Shown one piece after another: positions 34,041 to 43,571 of a stretch of DNA of 64,000 bases. Source of the DNA: an uncultured Oscillospiraceae bacterium (lineage in GTDB: Bacteria; Bacillota; Clostridia; Oscillospirales; Oscillospiraceae); the NCBI GenBank assembly GCA_934589065.1, contig CAKTNN010000009.1, positions 1 through 64,000 on the forward strand. The letters are read 5' to 3'. Below the pieces are notes generated by a model that did no database searches, had not been told where the DNA came from, and worked only from the letters and a program-made list of their open reading frames with translations. Positions within the stretch are counted from its first letter, which is position 1; every line of letters starts with the position of its first letter. The translations under genes were made by a program, and so were the position numbers.

Positions 34041-34826
34041 TCATTCGCCCAGTTTCTTGTTTTTTTCGTATGCGGCAATGACGCAGTCCATGGCAGCTCC
34101 CCGGAAGCCGTGCTCCTCCAGAACTCTTACGCCTGCTATGGTACTGCCGCCGGGGGAGCACACGGCATCTTTTAGTGCACCTGGGTGCCGCTTGGTTTCC
34201 AGTGCCAGTTTGGCAGCGCCCTCCATGGTTGCGGCGGCATACTCCATTGCTTTGGCTCTGGGAATGCCGCAGGCAACTGCACCATCGGCAAGGGCCTCCA
34301 GAAACAGATACATATAGGCCGGGCCGCAGCCGGAAAGGGCGCTGGCGGCATCAATCAGGTGCTCGTCCAGCTTGTCCAGATGTCCGGTGCGGGCCATATC
34401 TGCCAGAAAGCTTTCTTCTTCTTCTGGGCTTACCAGGGCATTGCAGCAGTATTGGGTCATGCCCGCTCCCACACGGACGGGGGTATTGGGCATAATGCGG
34501 ATGATTGGTAAATCGCACCCCACCAGGGATTGAATGCGCTCCATGGTCAGTCCTGCTGCCATGGTAATCAGCAAGGGTTTGCGCTGCTGTAATATTCCCT
34601 GCAGAGGTTTTAGAGCCTGGGCCATCATCTGGGGCTTAACCGCAAGAAAAATTCGTTGGCTTTGGGCGGCAATGGTCTGGGCGTCGGTGTAGAGAATGCC
34701 CAGATCCCGGGCAAGATCCCGGGCGCTTCCGGAGCGGTCTGTAATTGCAATGTCTTTCGTCACCTGGCTGACGGCCCGGGCGATGGCCCCGCCCATATTG
34801 CCGCAGCCGATAAATCCGTATTTCAT
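34041..34826 (-). CDS. proC: Pyrroline-5-carboxylate reductase
   Basis: 261 residues. GFIGCGNMGGAIARA is the NADPH-binding loop, FLAVKPQMMAQAL and MPNTPVRVGAGMTQYCCN the central motifs, and SGCGPAYMYLFLEALADGAV the C-terminal dimer signature. Last step of proline synthesis. Ten bases after proA on the same strand. Confidence 0.96.
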   Translation of the reverse strand: MKYGFIGCGNMGGAIARAVSQVTKDIAITDRSGSARDLARDLGILYTDAQTIAAQSQRIFLAVKPQMMAQALKPLQGILQQRKPLLITMAAGLTMERIQSLVGCDLPIIRIMPNTPVRVGAGMTQYCCNALVSPEEEESFLADMARTGHLDKLDEHLIDAASALSGCGPAYMYLFLEALADGAVACGIPRAKAMEYAAATMEGAAKLALETKRHPGALKDAVCSPGGSTIAGVRVLEEHGFRGAAMDCVIAAYEKNKKLGE

Positions 34827-34836
34827 AGCAGCCTCC

Positions 34837-36075
34837 TTATCGGATATGTCCGTTTCCGCGAATGCAGTAGTGGTAGGTAGTCAGCTCCCGCAGACCCATA
34901 GGCCCTCTGGCATGAAGCTTCTGGGTGGAAATGCCCATTTCACAGCCAAGACCGAATTCACCGCCATCGGTAAATCGGGTAGAGGCGTTTACATACACCG
35001 CGGCGCTGTCTACGCTTTGGGTAAACAGCCGGGCGGCAGCATTGCTGCTCGTGACAATGGCCTCACTGTGTCCGGTGGAGTGAGCGGCAATGTGCGCTAT
35101 GGCTTCGTCAATCCCACTGACCACCTTTACTGCCAGAATATAGTCCAGAAATTCCGTATCGAAGTCTTTTTCCCCTGCAGGTGTGCCGGGGATGATTTTT
35201 GTTGCTTTGGGATCCAGTCGAAGTTCCACAGGATGGGGGGTATTCTCCGTCAGGCAGGCGCGGAGCTTTGGCAGAAATTCCCGGGCAATGGCCTCATCCA
35301 CCAGAAGTACCTCTTCGGCATTGCACACACTGGGGCGGCTGGTCTTGGCGTTTTTCACAATGGACAGCGCCATAGCCTGATCGGCGCTTTTTTCAACATA
35401 CACGTGGCAAATACCTGTGCCGGTGGCAATACAGGGTACGGTGGCAGTGCGCAGGCAGGTGCTGATCAGCCCTGCACCGCCTCTGGGAATCAGAAGGTCT
35501 ACGTAGCCATTGGCAGTCATCAGCTCCTCTGCGCCTTGATGTGAGGGATCTTCTACCAGAAGGACGGCGCTTTTTGGCAGCCCTGCCTTTTCCAGTCCTG
35601 CCTGCATTGCCGTTACAATGGCGGCGGCGCTCCCCAGTGCGTCCCGACCGCTGCGGAGAATACACACGTTTCCGCTTTTCAGAGCCAGGGCTGCGGCATC
35701 ACTGGTTACGTTGGGCCGACTTTCGTAAATGATGGCAATAACGCCCATGGGGACGGAAACCTTTTGGATGTTCAGCCCGTCCGGGCGGGTGTGTTCCTCC
35801 AAAATCTGTCCTACGGGATCCGGCAGCTTCGCAACGGCCCGGATGCCTTCTGCCATAGCCTGAATCCGCGGGGCGGTGAGGGTCAGCCGATCCAGCATTA
35901 CAGGGGTGATGTGACTCCGGGCGTTTTCCACATCCCGACGATTGGCTTCTAAAATGGCAGGAGCCTGGTCTTCCAGGGCCTGTGCCATGGCAAGAAGTCC
36001 CCGGTTCTTTTCTTGGGTGGAAAGCCGGGAGACGATGGCTTTGGTTCGCTTTGCTTCCTCTAAAAGTTCTTTCAT
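34837..36075 (-). CDS. proA: Gamma-glutamyl phosphate reductase
   Basis: 412 residues, full length. The catalytic Cys lies in [59 protein letters not shown] and the C-terminal [20 protein letters not shown] are all family motifs. Reduces glutamyl phosphate to glutamate semialdehyde. Overlaps proB by 4 bases. Confidence 0.97.
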   Translation of the reverse strand: MKELLEEAKRTKAIVSRLSTQEKNRGLLAMAQALEDQAPAILEANRRDVENARSHITPVMLDRLTLTAPRIQAMAEGIRAVAKLPDPVGQILEEHTRPDGLNIQKVSVPMGVIAIIYESRPNVTSDAAALALKSGNVCILRSGRDALGSAAAIVTAMQAGLEKAGLPKSAVLLVEDPSHQGAEELMTANGYVDLLIPRGGAGLISTCLRTATVPCIATGTGICHVYVEKSADQAMALSIVKNAKTSRPSVCNAEEVLLVDEAIAREFLPKLRACLTENTPHPVELRLDPKATKIIPGTPAGEKDFDTEFLDYILAVKVVSGIDEAIAHIAAHSTGHSEAIVTSSNAAARLFTQSVDSAAVYVNASTRFTDGGEFGLGCEMGISTQKLHARGPMGLRELTTYHYCIRGNGHIR

Positions 36076-36842
36076 AGACTGTCCCTCCTGAAACGTGTGC
36101 CGATGTCTTTTCCTTCCAGAATGCCGTAAAGGTTATCCGGGTCAGCGCCGTTGGCAATGACCATTTCACAGCCACAGTCCATGCAGATTTTAGCCGCCTG
36201 GAGCTTGGTTCCCATTCCGCCGGTTCCCTGGGTGGATGCGCTGCCGCCACCCAGAGCCAGAATGGACGAATCGATTGCGGTCACCAACGGGATTCTCTTT
36301 GCATCACTATGGGTGTGGGGGTCGGCGGTATAGAGCCCCTCAATGTCTGAAAGCAGCACCAACAGGTTTGCGTGGATGCTTTGGGAAACGATGGCAGCCA
36401 GGGTATCGTTGTCGCCGATTACGATCTCTTCCGTGGCAACGGTGTCGTTTTCGTTAATCACCGGCAGGGCGTTCATTTCTAAAAGACGGCACAGGGTGTT
36501 TTCAAAGTTCCGGTGGCGCTTTTCATCGGCAACGTCTTCGCCGGTGATCAGCAGCTGGGCAACGGTGTGATGATATTCGCCGAAGAGTTTATCGTAAATG
36601 TACATCAGCTCGCACTGGCCCACGGCGGCAGCTGCCTGTTTGCCTGGGATATCCTTTGGGCGGCTTAGCAGCCCCAGCTTGCCTACGCCCATGCCGATGG
36701 CACCGGAGGAGACCAGAATCACCTGATGTCCTGCGTTTTTTATGTCGCTGATTACCTGGCACAGCTGAGCCACCCGGCGAATATTCAGGTGCCCGCTGGG
36801 GTGGGTCAGGGTCGTTGTGCCCACTTTTATCACGATGCGCAT
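36072..36842 (-). CDS. proB: Glutamate 5-kinase without PUA domain
   Basis: 256 residues, the short form; the Escherichia enzyme carries about 110 more residues as a PUA domain. [55 protein letters not shown] and [20 protein letters not shown] are the kinase motifs. First gene of proB-proA-proC, the complete glutamate-to-proline route. Confidence 0.96.
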   Translation of the reverse strand: MRIVIKVGTTTLTHPSGHLNIRRVAQLCQVISDIKNAGHQVILVSSGAIGMGVGKLGLLSRPKDIPGKQAAAAVGQCELMYIYDKLFGEYHHTVAQLLITGEDVADEKRHRNFENTLCRLLEMNALPVINENDTVATEEIVIGDNDTLAAIVSQSIHANLLVLLSDIEGLYTADPHTHSDAKRIPLVTAIDSSILALGGGSASTQGTGGMGTKLQAAKICMDCGCEMVIANGADPDNLYGILEGKDIGTRFRRDSL

Positions 36843-36912
36843 TGCCTTTGCCTCCTGAATGGATAGATGGTGCTATTATAGCGGATTCCGCCGACTAAAT
36901 AAAGAGGAAATG

Positions 36913-36953
36913 ACAAAAAAATTCCACGCCAAGGTAAGCTTCGGCGTGGAATT
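36913..36953 (-). terminator. Terminator of the RibU gene
   Basis: AATTCCACGCC and GGCGTGGAATT with an 11- to 12-base loop; the - strand continues TTTTTTGTC. Confidence 0.82.
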
Positions 36954-36957
36954 CGGC

Positions 36958-37677
36958 TTATTCATGAATGCGGAACAGAGGGCCGGCAACCCGTTTATAA
37001 AGCAGCCAGGTTAGCAGGGAAACGACAGCACCTTTGACTAGATTCAGAGGCGCTACGCACAGAGCAACAAAGGAGAAAACACCGTGTACGCCCTTGTGTA
37101 CGGCTGTGCCCATTCCAATCAGTACGTCCATGGGGATGCCGTAAAGTACGGAAAACTTTGGCAGCAGGTATACGGCGTTAAAGGCTGTGCCGAGAATGGT
37201 CATGGTCAGCGTTCCCAGAATGAGGCCGACGATGGCGCCCCGCTTATTCTTATGGGTGTGATACCAGATGGTGGCAGGCAGGGCGAAGCAGCAGCCTACA
37301 AAGAAATTGGCAAAATCCCCAACGAATGCGGTGGAGGTTCCCTTCAGCAGAAGCTTCAAAAGAATCTTAATGCCCTCAATGGCAACGGCGGCGCTGGGCC
37401 CAAGGAAGAAGCCGCCCAAAAGCACGGGTACTTCAGAAAAGTCCAGTTTGTAGAATTCCGGAGCCAGGAACAGCAGGGGAAAGTCCAGAATGTGCAGCAC
37501 TACAGCGATAGCAGAGCATATTCCGATAATGCTCACTCTTCGGGCTGCGGTTACGTTCCGAAGGTGGGGGAGCTTCTTTTCCGTCAGATGGCTCAGCAGT
37601 GCAACGACAATAATGATAATGCCGGTTATCAGTACAAATGCTGCGTTCTTCTGAAATTGCGTCCAAAGTTTTTCCAT
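36958..37677 (-). CDS. ribU: Riboflavin ECF transporter S component (RibU-like)
   Basis: 239 residues with an extra N-terminal helix and then the six-helix S-component core: RRVSIIGICSAIAVVLHILD, FYKLDFSEVPVLLGGFFLGP, AVAIEGIKILLKLL and GTSTAFVGDFANFFVGCCF, all typical of riboflavin RibU. The FMN riboswitch upstream confirms the substrate class. It needs an EcfT-A-A' module; the one at 51-54 kb could be shared or another elsewhere may serve. Confidence 0.9.
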   Translation of the reverse strand: MEKLWTQFQKNAAFVLITGIIIIVVALLSHLTEKKLPHLRNVTAARRVSIIGICSAIAVVLHILDFPLLFLAPEFYKLDFSEVPVLLGGFFLGPSAAVAIEGIKILLKLLLKGTSTAFVGDFANFFVGCCFALPATIWYHTHKNKRGAIVGLILGTLTMTILGTAFNAVYLLPKFSVLYGIPMDVLIGMGTAVHKGVHGVFSFVALCVAPLNLVKGAVVSLLTWLLYKRVAGPLFRIHE

Positions 37678-37696
37678 GTTACGGTCACCTCATAGG

Positions 37697-37730
37697 TAAA
37701 AAATTCGCCCTGAGCATACACTCAGGGCGC
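37697..37730 (-). terminator. Riboswitch-linked transcription terminator
   Basis: GCGCCCTGAG and CTCAGGGCG form a hairpin between riboswitch and ribU start, followed by AATTTTTT on the - strand. It fits an expression platform ending transcription when FMN is bound; part of the anti-terminator cannot be fixed by eye. Confidence 0.75.
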
Positions 37731-37747
37731 GAAAAAACGCATACGCG

Positions 37748-37858
37748 TATCTTCTTCCATCCAGACTATACTGTCGGTATCGGAATTTCACCGATTCGGC
37801 ACTTGCGCGCTCGCGGACTTTACCGCCGGTGGGGAATTGCACCCCGCCCTGAAGATAT
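37748..37858 (-). promoter_or_regulatory. FMN riboswitch (RFN element)
   Basis: Read on the - strand it opens ATATCTTCAGGGCGGGGTGC, then AATTCCCCACCGGCGGTAAA and GTCCGCGAGCGCGC, and closes with AGTCTGGATGGAAGAAGATA. The outer stem TATCTTC/GAAGATA pairs the ends, and the conserved RFN core sequence is nearly identical to the consensus. Controls the riboflavin importer downstream. Confidence 0.96.
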
Positions 37859-37926
37859 TCTATTCAGTTGCCACAAGCATAGCACGGCAGGGCTTTCTTG
37901 TCAAGAAAGAAAATGTGTGTTATAGT

Positions 37927-38466
37927 TTATTGCGTGGGCTGCGTGGATTCGAGCGTCGGTGCTTCCGTTTCCGGGGGAACGGTTGCAACAGAGGGGGCAG
38001 GTGCAGCCTTTGGCATGGCAAAGCCCTGGATTTTTCCGCCGGGGGCAGTATTGGTTACATCCCCGCCCACCACCGTGTTTTTATAAACCAACAATGTTGC
38101 CAGCACCGGCTCCGTGGCACCGGGATAATTTTTGATTTCGTAAACATAGCGCATCAGCTTTTTTCCGGCGAACTTACTCAGATCGTAGCCCTGGCATTTT
38201 TGCAGGGCGTTGTATCGGTCAAATACCTGGTTCGGTTCGGACGGAATCAAAACCTGGCTGGATTCCTTTGGGGAGCTGATTACCTCCCAACCGTAATCCT
38301 GCAAAAAATTCACCCTGGAATCGTTGTTCGTCACCTTTCCGCCTCCGGGGGCCAGGGTTTCCTTGCTTCCCCCCAGCAGATAAATTGCGGCAATAAGCAC
38401 CACAGCCGCAATGCCGATGATCAGCATTATTTTCTTGAAATCGACCTTGGCGGTCATAACAACCAT
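37927..38466 (-). CDS. DUF4830-domain membrane-anchored protein
   Basis: 179 residues from ATG 38466 behind AGGAGGGATG. One transmembrane helix (residues about 14-32) precedes an outer domain with NFLQDYGWEVISSPKESSQV and LRQ-like QKCQGYDLSKFAGKKLMRYV, the DUF4830 core, and a Pro/Thr-rich tail. The function is unknown. It is divergent from the pseudouridine synthase and lies upstream of the ribU riboswitch. Confidence 0.78.
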   Translation of the reverse strand: MVVMTAKVDFKKIMLIIGIAAVVLIAAIYLLGGSKETLAPGGGKVTNNDSRVNFLQDYGWEVISSPKESSQVLIPSEPNQVFDRYNALQKCQGYDLSKFAGKKLMRYVYEIKNYPGATEPVLATLLVYKNTVVGGDVTNTAPGGKIQGFAMPKAAPAPSVATVPPETEAPTLESTQPTQ

Positions 38467-38547
38467 AGAATCATCCCTCCTGTAGTCTACCATGATTTGG
38501 ATACCATAGCTTATGGTACTGCCGGTGGGGGTAGAACGGAGTTTTTG

Positions 38548-39249
38548 ATGGATAGACTGGATAAATTTCTCTGCGACAGCGGCGTTGGAACCCGCAGTCA
38601 GGTAAAGCAGATTCTGAAAACCGGGCGGGTTCAGGTGGACGGCGGTCCGGAAAAGGACGGAAGCCGGAAAATTGACCCCCAGAAAAATCAGATTTCCCTG
38701 GACGGACAACCTCTGGGAGGAAAGCGCAGGCTGGTTGTGCTGATGAATAAACCCGCAGGATTTATTACCGCCACCGAGGACGCCGAGAATAAAACCGTTA
38801 TGGAGCTATTGCCGCAGGAGCTGCAAAACCAGGACTTAAAGCCCATAGGAAGGCTGGACAAGGCAACGGAGGGGCTGCTGCTCTTCACCAATGACGGTGA
38901 CCTTCTCCATCGGCTGATTTCTCCCAAAAAGGATGTGCCGAAAATCTACTATGCCCGCCACGAGGGGCAGACAACCCAGGAGGATGTGGAGGCCTTTGCA
39001 CAGGGGCTGACACTGCGGGACGGAACGGTGTGCCGCAGCGCCCGACTGGTCCCCTTAGGGCCGGGAGAAAGCCAAATTACCCTGTGCGAAGGAAAGTATC
39101 ACCAGGTGCGCCGGATGATGGCCTCCCGGAATATGACCGTAACCTATCTGGAACGGATTCAGGAAGGAAATCTCACCCTGGAAAACCTACCCAGGGGTGC
39201 TTGCCGCTGTCTGACTGAGGAAGAAATGCAGGAGCTTGGCGGCTTTTAA
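38548..39249 (+). CDS. Pseudouridine synthase of the RluB/RluF/RsuA family
   Basis: 233 residues from ATG 38548 (AACGGAG upstream). An S4 RNA-binding domain (MDRLDKFLCDSGVGTRSQVK) leads into the catalytic domain with GRLDKATEGLLLFTNDGDL, whose Asp is the catalytic residue, and EGKYHQVRRMMAS. Small-subunit RsuA and large-subunit RluB/E/F cannot be separated by eye; the length suits the RsuA/RluF group. Confidence 0.92.
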   Translation: MDRLDKFLCDSGVGTRSQVKQILKTGRVQVDGGPEKDGSRKIDPQKNQISLDGQPLGGKRRLVVLMNKPAGFITATEDAENKTVMELLPQELQNQDLKPIGRLDKATEGLLLFTNDGDLLHRLISPKKDVPKIYYARHEGQTTQEDVEAFAQGLTLRDGTVCRSARLVPLGPGESQITLCEGKYHQVRRMMASRNMTVTYLERIQEGNLTLENLPRGACRCLTEEEMQELGGF

Positions 39250-39385
39250 CGCAAAACCCGGATAATTCTATCCATTATCGGCAAAATGCCGTGAAAATTA
39301 CCGTGCTTTTATGATGCTTGCCAGAAATACTGGGAAGAATATCTAAAAAGCGGGCCGCAATTTGCAATAAAATGTCAATTGGTAC

Positions 39386-39414
39386 TTGCAAAATGCGCAA
39401 AACTTGTGTATAAT
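39386..39414 (+). promoter_or_regulatory. SigA promoter of the PucR-like regulator gene
   Basis: TTGCAA (39386-39391) and TATAAT (39409-39414) with a 17-base spacer, 58 bases before the start. The stretch 39250-39385 before it holds no gene that I can see. Confidence 0.78.
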
Positions 39415-39471
39415 AACACTGCAATTTTGTGGAATGCGTATTTATGCAACATTCTAAGGAGGAGCGGCAAT

Positions 39472-40557
39472 ATGTCCAACAGTGTGTTTCAGAGCGTGAT
39501 CGTACAATTAAAAGATATTTCCGACAGAACATTCGGGGTCATCGACACTGAGGGCTGTGTTGTATCCTGCACCGATGTTTCCCTGCTTGGAGAGCGCTGG
39601 CCGGATGCAGCCCTGCGTTTGGGCGGTGCAGAGGGTGTGGTTACCTTCGGCGGAAAGTGCTTTAAGGCGATTATCGGCAGCTCCAATTTCTTTGAGTATG
39701 CGGTGTTCTGCTCCGGTGATGACGAGAATGCCAAGGCTTTCTGCTCTGTTGCCTATATTGCCCTGAACGATGCCAAGGTCTTCTACGAGGAGAAGCATGA
39801 CCGGGGCACGTTTGTCAAGAACATTATTATGGATAATATCCTTCCCGGTGATATTTATATCCGGGCGAAGGAGCTGCACTTTGCCACCGATGCACCTCGC
39901 GCCGTGTTCCTGATTCGGCAGGTGGGGCGCAGTGATGTGGCAATGGTGGATATCCTGTCCGGTATGTTCCCGGATAAGATGCAGGACTTTGTTCTGAGCA
40001 TCAACGAAACCGATATTGCCGTCGTAAAGCAGATCACGGTCAATACCCCCAGTGAAGAGCTGGAGAAGATTGCCGTCAACATTGAAAATACCCTGAAAAA
40101 TGAGCTGCGCATCAAGACTTCCATCGGCATCGGCACCATTTCCGAGCACCTGCGGGAGCTGGCGGATTCCTATAAGGAAGCCCAGACCGCAATTGAGGTC
40201 GGCAAGGTATTCGATACCGAAAAGAGCATTATGCGCTACGAAAATCTGGGTATCGGGCGCTTGATTTACCAGCTCCCTACCACCTTGTGTGAGATTTTCC
40301 TGAGTGAAATTTTCAAGAAGTCCTCCATCGATTGCCTGGATCAGGAGACGCTGTTTACCATCAATAAGTTCTTTGAGAACAACCTGAATGTCTCCGAAAC
40401 TTCCCGGAAGCTGTTTGTCCACCGGAATACCCTGGTTTATCGTCTGGAGAAGATCAAAAAGCTGACAGGGCTGGACCTGCGGCAGTTTGATCATGCAATC
40501 GTGTTTAAGGTTGCCCTGATGGTCAGAAAGTATCTGGCTTCCAGAGAGACAAGATGA
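39472..40557 (+). CDS. PucR/CdaR-type transcriptional regulator
   Basis: 361 residues from ATG 39472 behind AAGGAGGAG. The N-terminal 120 residues look like a sensor-type domain (GVIDTEGCVVSCTDVSLLGE); the middle (about 200-260) has the CdaR/GGDEF-like phrase TSIGIGTISEHLRELADSYK with EAQTAIEVG; the C-terminal helix-turn-helix is FFENNLNVSETSRKLFVHRN followed by TLVYRLEKIKKLTGLDLR. Members respond to metabolites or sugar acids. The hybrid kinase gene follows 80 bases downstream on the same strand. Confidence 0.85.
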   Translation: MSNSVFQSVIVQLKDISDRTFGVIDTEGCVVSCTDVSLLGERWPDAALRLGGAEGVVTFGGKCFKAIIGSSNFFEYAVFCSGDDENAKAFCSVAYIALNDAKVFYEEKHDRGTFVKNIIMDNILPGDIYIRAKELHFATDAPRAVFLIRQVGRSDVAMVDILSGMFPDKMQDFVLSINETDIAVVKQITVNTPSEELEKIAVNIENTLKNELRIKTSIGIGTISEHLRELADSYKEAQTAIEVGKVFDTEKSIMRYENLGIGRLIYQLPTTLCEIFLSEIFKKSSIDCLDQETLFTINKFFENNLNVSETSRKLFVHRNTLVYRLEKIKKLTGLDLRQFDHAIVFKVALMVRKYLASRETR

Positions 40558-40636
40558 TGTGATGTTTTCTTGCCGGCGTCGGTTCCTGAACCGGCGTCGG
40601 CTTTTGCAGGTTAACGGCGAATCACGGAGGAATGGT

Positions 40637-43240
40637 ATGAATCAGCAGGAAAATGGTGTTTCGGCGGCTACGGAGCTGATGCTTCTGCTTCAAAAGCTGG
40701 GGCATGCGGAAACAGACAAGGAGCGGGTCGATTGCTTCCATGGATTTTTGCAGGCGCTTTGCACCGCGTCCGCTGCCGAACGGGTTGTTGTTTTTGAGCG
40801 GGCCAACGGCAGCTTCCAGGAGCAGACGGAGTGCTTCCAACGGGAGCGCGGTTTCCTCACAGGGGAAAAACCGGAATCTCTGGCGCTTCCGGATTACCCC
40901 AGATGGTTCTGCGCCATGGACGACGGTCAGAATGTACAGGCCCAGTTGAGGGAGGTGCAGCTATACTGCCGCAAAAGCAAACGCAAGGTGGAAGCTCTGG
41001 AAATGCTGCCCATTACCTACGGCAAGTGGAATTATAGCTGCATTGTGCTGGAAAACCCCAATCAGGCTCTGATGGAGGGGATGCGGGCCTTCCTGAACCT
41101 GATCGGTTCGTACATTGGAGCTTACCGGGATAACCTGCGCAAGCAAATGCTTTTGGCGGATCGTCCGGGCAACCGCGTCTTCCAGGGAGGAAAAATTGAT
41201 CCTGCCCAGGTGCTGAACGTATTGTGCAAAGAATATACCTCCGTCTATTATATGGACTTATCTAGGGATGAGCTCTATCCCATTCGGGTAGACAGTGTGG
41301 CAAATGTGGCCCAGATTCCGGATGTGCGGGATATGAAAGTGGCATCCATGTCCAAGGTAGTGGAAAGCTATTGCAAAAACTACGTAGTTCCGGGGCAGCA
41401 GCAGAGACTTCTGGATTTCTTTCAAAAGGACAATCTGATTCGGGAGCTTTCCGAAAGCGAGCGCTGCTTCTGCCGCTATCGCTGCAAACCCAATCTATCC
41501 GGGCAGCAGTTTTTCGAGGCACAGGTGATCAAGATATCCCAGGATGCGGAAGGCGGGATTAAGGTTCTTGCAGCGTTCCAGCACGTAGATGATCTGATGC
41601 TTGCCGAGCAGCGCCACCAGCAGGAGCTGGAGGAAATGCTGCAAAAGGAGCGGGTTAACAACGAGGTGCTCTCCGCAATCAGTAAGATCTACTATGCCAT
41701 CTTCCGCATTGATTTGGAGCAGGACCACTACGAGGAAATCACCAGCGACAGCGCAGTGCATCACCTTACCGGGAAGAGCGGAAAAGCCTCCACAGAGATG
41801 ATCGAGCTGTGCAATACCTTTGTGGTGCCGGAGTACCGTGCCAGAATCCTTCGATTTTTTGACTTATCAACCCTGGCAGACCGACTGCAGGACGAGGGTA
41901 CCGTTGCCAATGAATATCTGGCGACGGATGGCAACTGGCATACCGCACGGTTTATCGCCAAGCGGCGCAATGATGCCGGGCGGGTGACCCATGTGCTGTA
42001 TGTAACCCGGCTCATCAGCGATACCAAACGCCGGGAGCAGAACTGGGTTCTCATTGCAGAGGAGGCCAACAAGGCCAATATCGCAAAGACGGAATTTATT
42101 TCCCAGATTGCCCATGACATCCGCACGCCCCTGAATGCCATCCTTGGCTTTCTTGCCATTACGAGGGCGCATATCTCTGACCCGGAGCAGGTAAAATACG
42201 GGCTGGATAAAATCCAGGTGGCGGGAGATTTCCTCCATGCACTGGTGGATGATGTGCTGGATATTTCCCGGATTGAAAACGGGCAGATGAAGCTTCAACC
42301 GGAGAAGGTGGATATCGCTCAGTTTTTTGATGAGATTCCAAACACCATAGCCCACAACAAAATGGGGAAGGACCTGTCCTTCCGAATGGATATCCATGAT
42401 ATCTCCAAAAAGTATCTCCTGGCAGACCCTTTGCGATTAAAGCAGATCTATTCCAATATTCTGACCAATTCCATTAAATATACCCCCACCGGCGGAAGCT
42501 TTGGGCTGGAAGCCTACGAAACTCCCGGAAAAACACCGGGAAAGGTGTGTCTGGTGGCAGAATTGTGGGATACGGGCATTGGAATGTCCAAGGAATATAT
42601 GGAAAAGATGTATTCCAAATTCACCCGGGAGACGGATACCCGAATTAATAAAGTCAGTGGCTATGGCCTGGGCCTTTCCATCGTGAAGGATTTAACCGAT
42701 TTGATGGGCGGCAGCATCCAGGTAACCAGCCAGCCGGGGAAGGGCACACGGTTCCGCTTGGAGTATGAGCTGCCATACTGTGAAGAAGAGCCTGCGAAAG
42801 CGGGGACGGAAGCTTCCACGGATTTCCGGGCGGCCTGTCAGGGAATGCGGGTGCTGATTGCCGAGGATAACGACCTGAATTATGAGGTTCTGAAGGAAAT
42901 CCTTGCAATGTACGGCGTTGCCTGCGATTGGACTTCCGATGGTGCCGCCTGTGTGGAGCGATTCCGGGAGGCAAAGCCGCACACCTACGATGCCATTCTC
43001 ATGGATATGCAGATGCCTAATATGAATGGCCTGGAGGCAACCGTGGCAATTCGCCGGATGCCCCTGCCGGAGGCGCACTCCATTCCCATTCTGGCGCTGA
43101 CTGCCAATGCCTTCCAGGAGGATGTGCAGCGATGCATTAATGCCGGAATGAATGCCTATCTATCCAAACCGGTGGATGTGAACAAGCTTATGACAGCGCT
43201 GTGCTGCATTCGTGAGCAGCGGGATATTCCCCAAACATAA
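40637..43240 (+). CDS. Soluble hybrid histidine kinase with receiver domain
   Basis: 867 residues from ATG 40637 behind CGGAGG. There is no transmembrane segment. The N-terminal 475 residues contain a GAF-like part and at least two PAS-like parts (YYMDLSRDELYPIRVD, YAIFRIDLEQDHYEEITSD). HisKA carries His493 in FISQIAHDIRTPLNAILGF; HATPase motifs are SNILTNSIKYTPTGG, DTGIGMSKEYMEKMY and GYGLGLSIVKDL; a receiver domain at about 735-860 has EDNDLNYE and the phosphoacceptor Asp in AILMDMQMPNMNG. No output domain follows. Signal and target are unknown; the PucR-like gene upstream is a plausible partner. Confidence 0.92.
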   Translation: MNQQENGVSAATELMLLLQKLGHAETDKERVDCFHGFLQALCTASAAERVVVFERANGSFQEQTECFQRERGFLTGEKPESLALPDYPRWFCAMDDGQNVQAQLREVQLYCRKSKRKVEALEMLPITYGKWNYSCIVLENPNQALMEGMRAFLNLIGSYIGAYRDNLRKQMLLADRPGNRVFQGGKIDPAQVLNVLCKEYTSVYYMDLSRDELYPIRVDSVANVAQIPDVRDMKVASMSKVVESYCKNYVVPGQQQRLLDFFQKDNLIRELSESERCFCRYRCKPNLSGQQFFEAQVIKISQDAEGGIKVLAAFQHVDDLMLAEQRHQQELEEMLQKERVNNEVLSAISKIYYAIFRIDLEQDHYEEITSDSAVHHLTGKSGKASTEMIELCNTFVVPEYRARILRFFDLSTLADRLQDEGTVANEYLATDGNWHTARFIAKRRNDAGRVTHVLYVTRLISDTKRREQNWVLIAEEANKANIAKTEFISQIAHDIRTPLNAILGFLAITRAHISDPEQVKYGLDKIQVAGDFLHALVDDVLDISRIENGQMKLQPEKVDIAQFFDEIPNTIAHNKMGKDLSFRMDIHDISKKYLLADPLRLKQIYSNILTNSIKYTPTGGSFGLEAYETPGKTPGKVCLVAELWDTGIGMSKEYMEKMYSKFTRETDTRINKVSGYGLGLSIVKDLTDLMGGSIQVTSQPGKGTRFRLEYELPYCEEEPAKAGTEASTDFRAACQGMRVLIAEDNDLNYEVLKEILAMYGVACDWTSDGAACVERFREAKPHTYDAILMDMQMPNMNGLEATVAIRRMPLPEAHSIPILALTANAFQEDVQRCINAGMNAYLSKPVDVNKLMTALCCIREQRDIPQT

Positions 43241-43245
43241 AAAGG

Positions 43246-43335
43246 AAAAACGTCATTGCCTTTACGCGCGGCTTTCCGGAAACTCTTTTATGGGAGGAGA
43301 CGGAGGTTCGCCCGGCCGGCAATGACGTTTTTGTT
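43246..43335 (+). repeat. GTCATTGCC-ended palindrome, terminator-like
   Basis: AAAAACGTCATTGCC at 43246-43260 pairs with GGCAATGACGTTTTT at 43318-43332; the inner 57 bases contain a second imperfect GC-rich arm. It stops the histidine kinase transcript. Its ends match the elements at 22.3 and 61 kb. Nothing else is visible between 43336 and the ftsE promoter. Confidence 0.8.
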
Positions 43336-43461
43336 CGGAAAAGGGAAAGTGCCCAAACAACCCAAAACAGAAAATCCTGAAATCAGTCTGAAAAATCATG
43401 GATGAAAAATAGTATATTTTGTTAAAAAATATGTAATTCCACCCGGATTCCCGGTAAGTGA

Positions 43462-43490
43462 TTGACTTTTTGGACGATTTGTGTTACAAT
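43462..43490 (+). promoter_or_regulatory. SigA promoter of ftsEX
   Basis: TTGACT (43462-43467) and TACAAT (43485-43490) with a 17-base spacer, about 80 bases before ftsE. Confidence 0.8.
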
Positions 43491-43571
43491 CCACTTACAT
43501 TGCGCGCAGGGAGCTGTTATGTCATCCTTTCGGAAGCCGACTTTTCCCTGCGGAACTTCGACTGGAGATAG

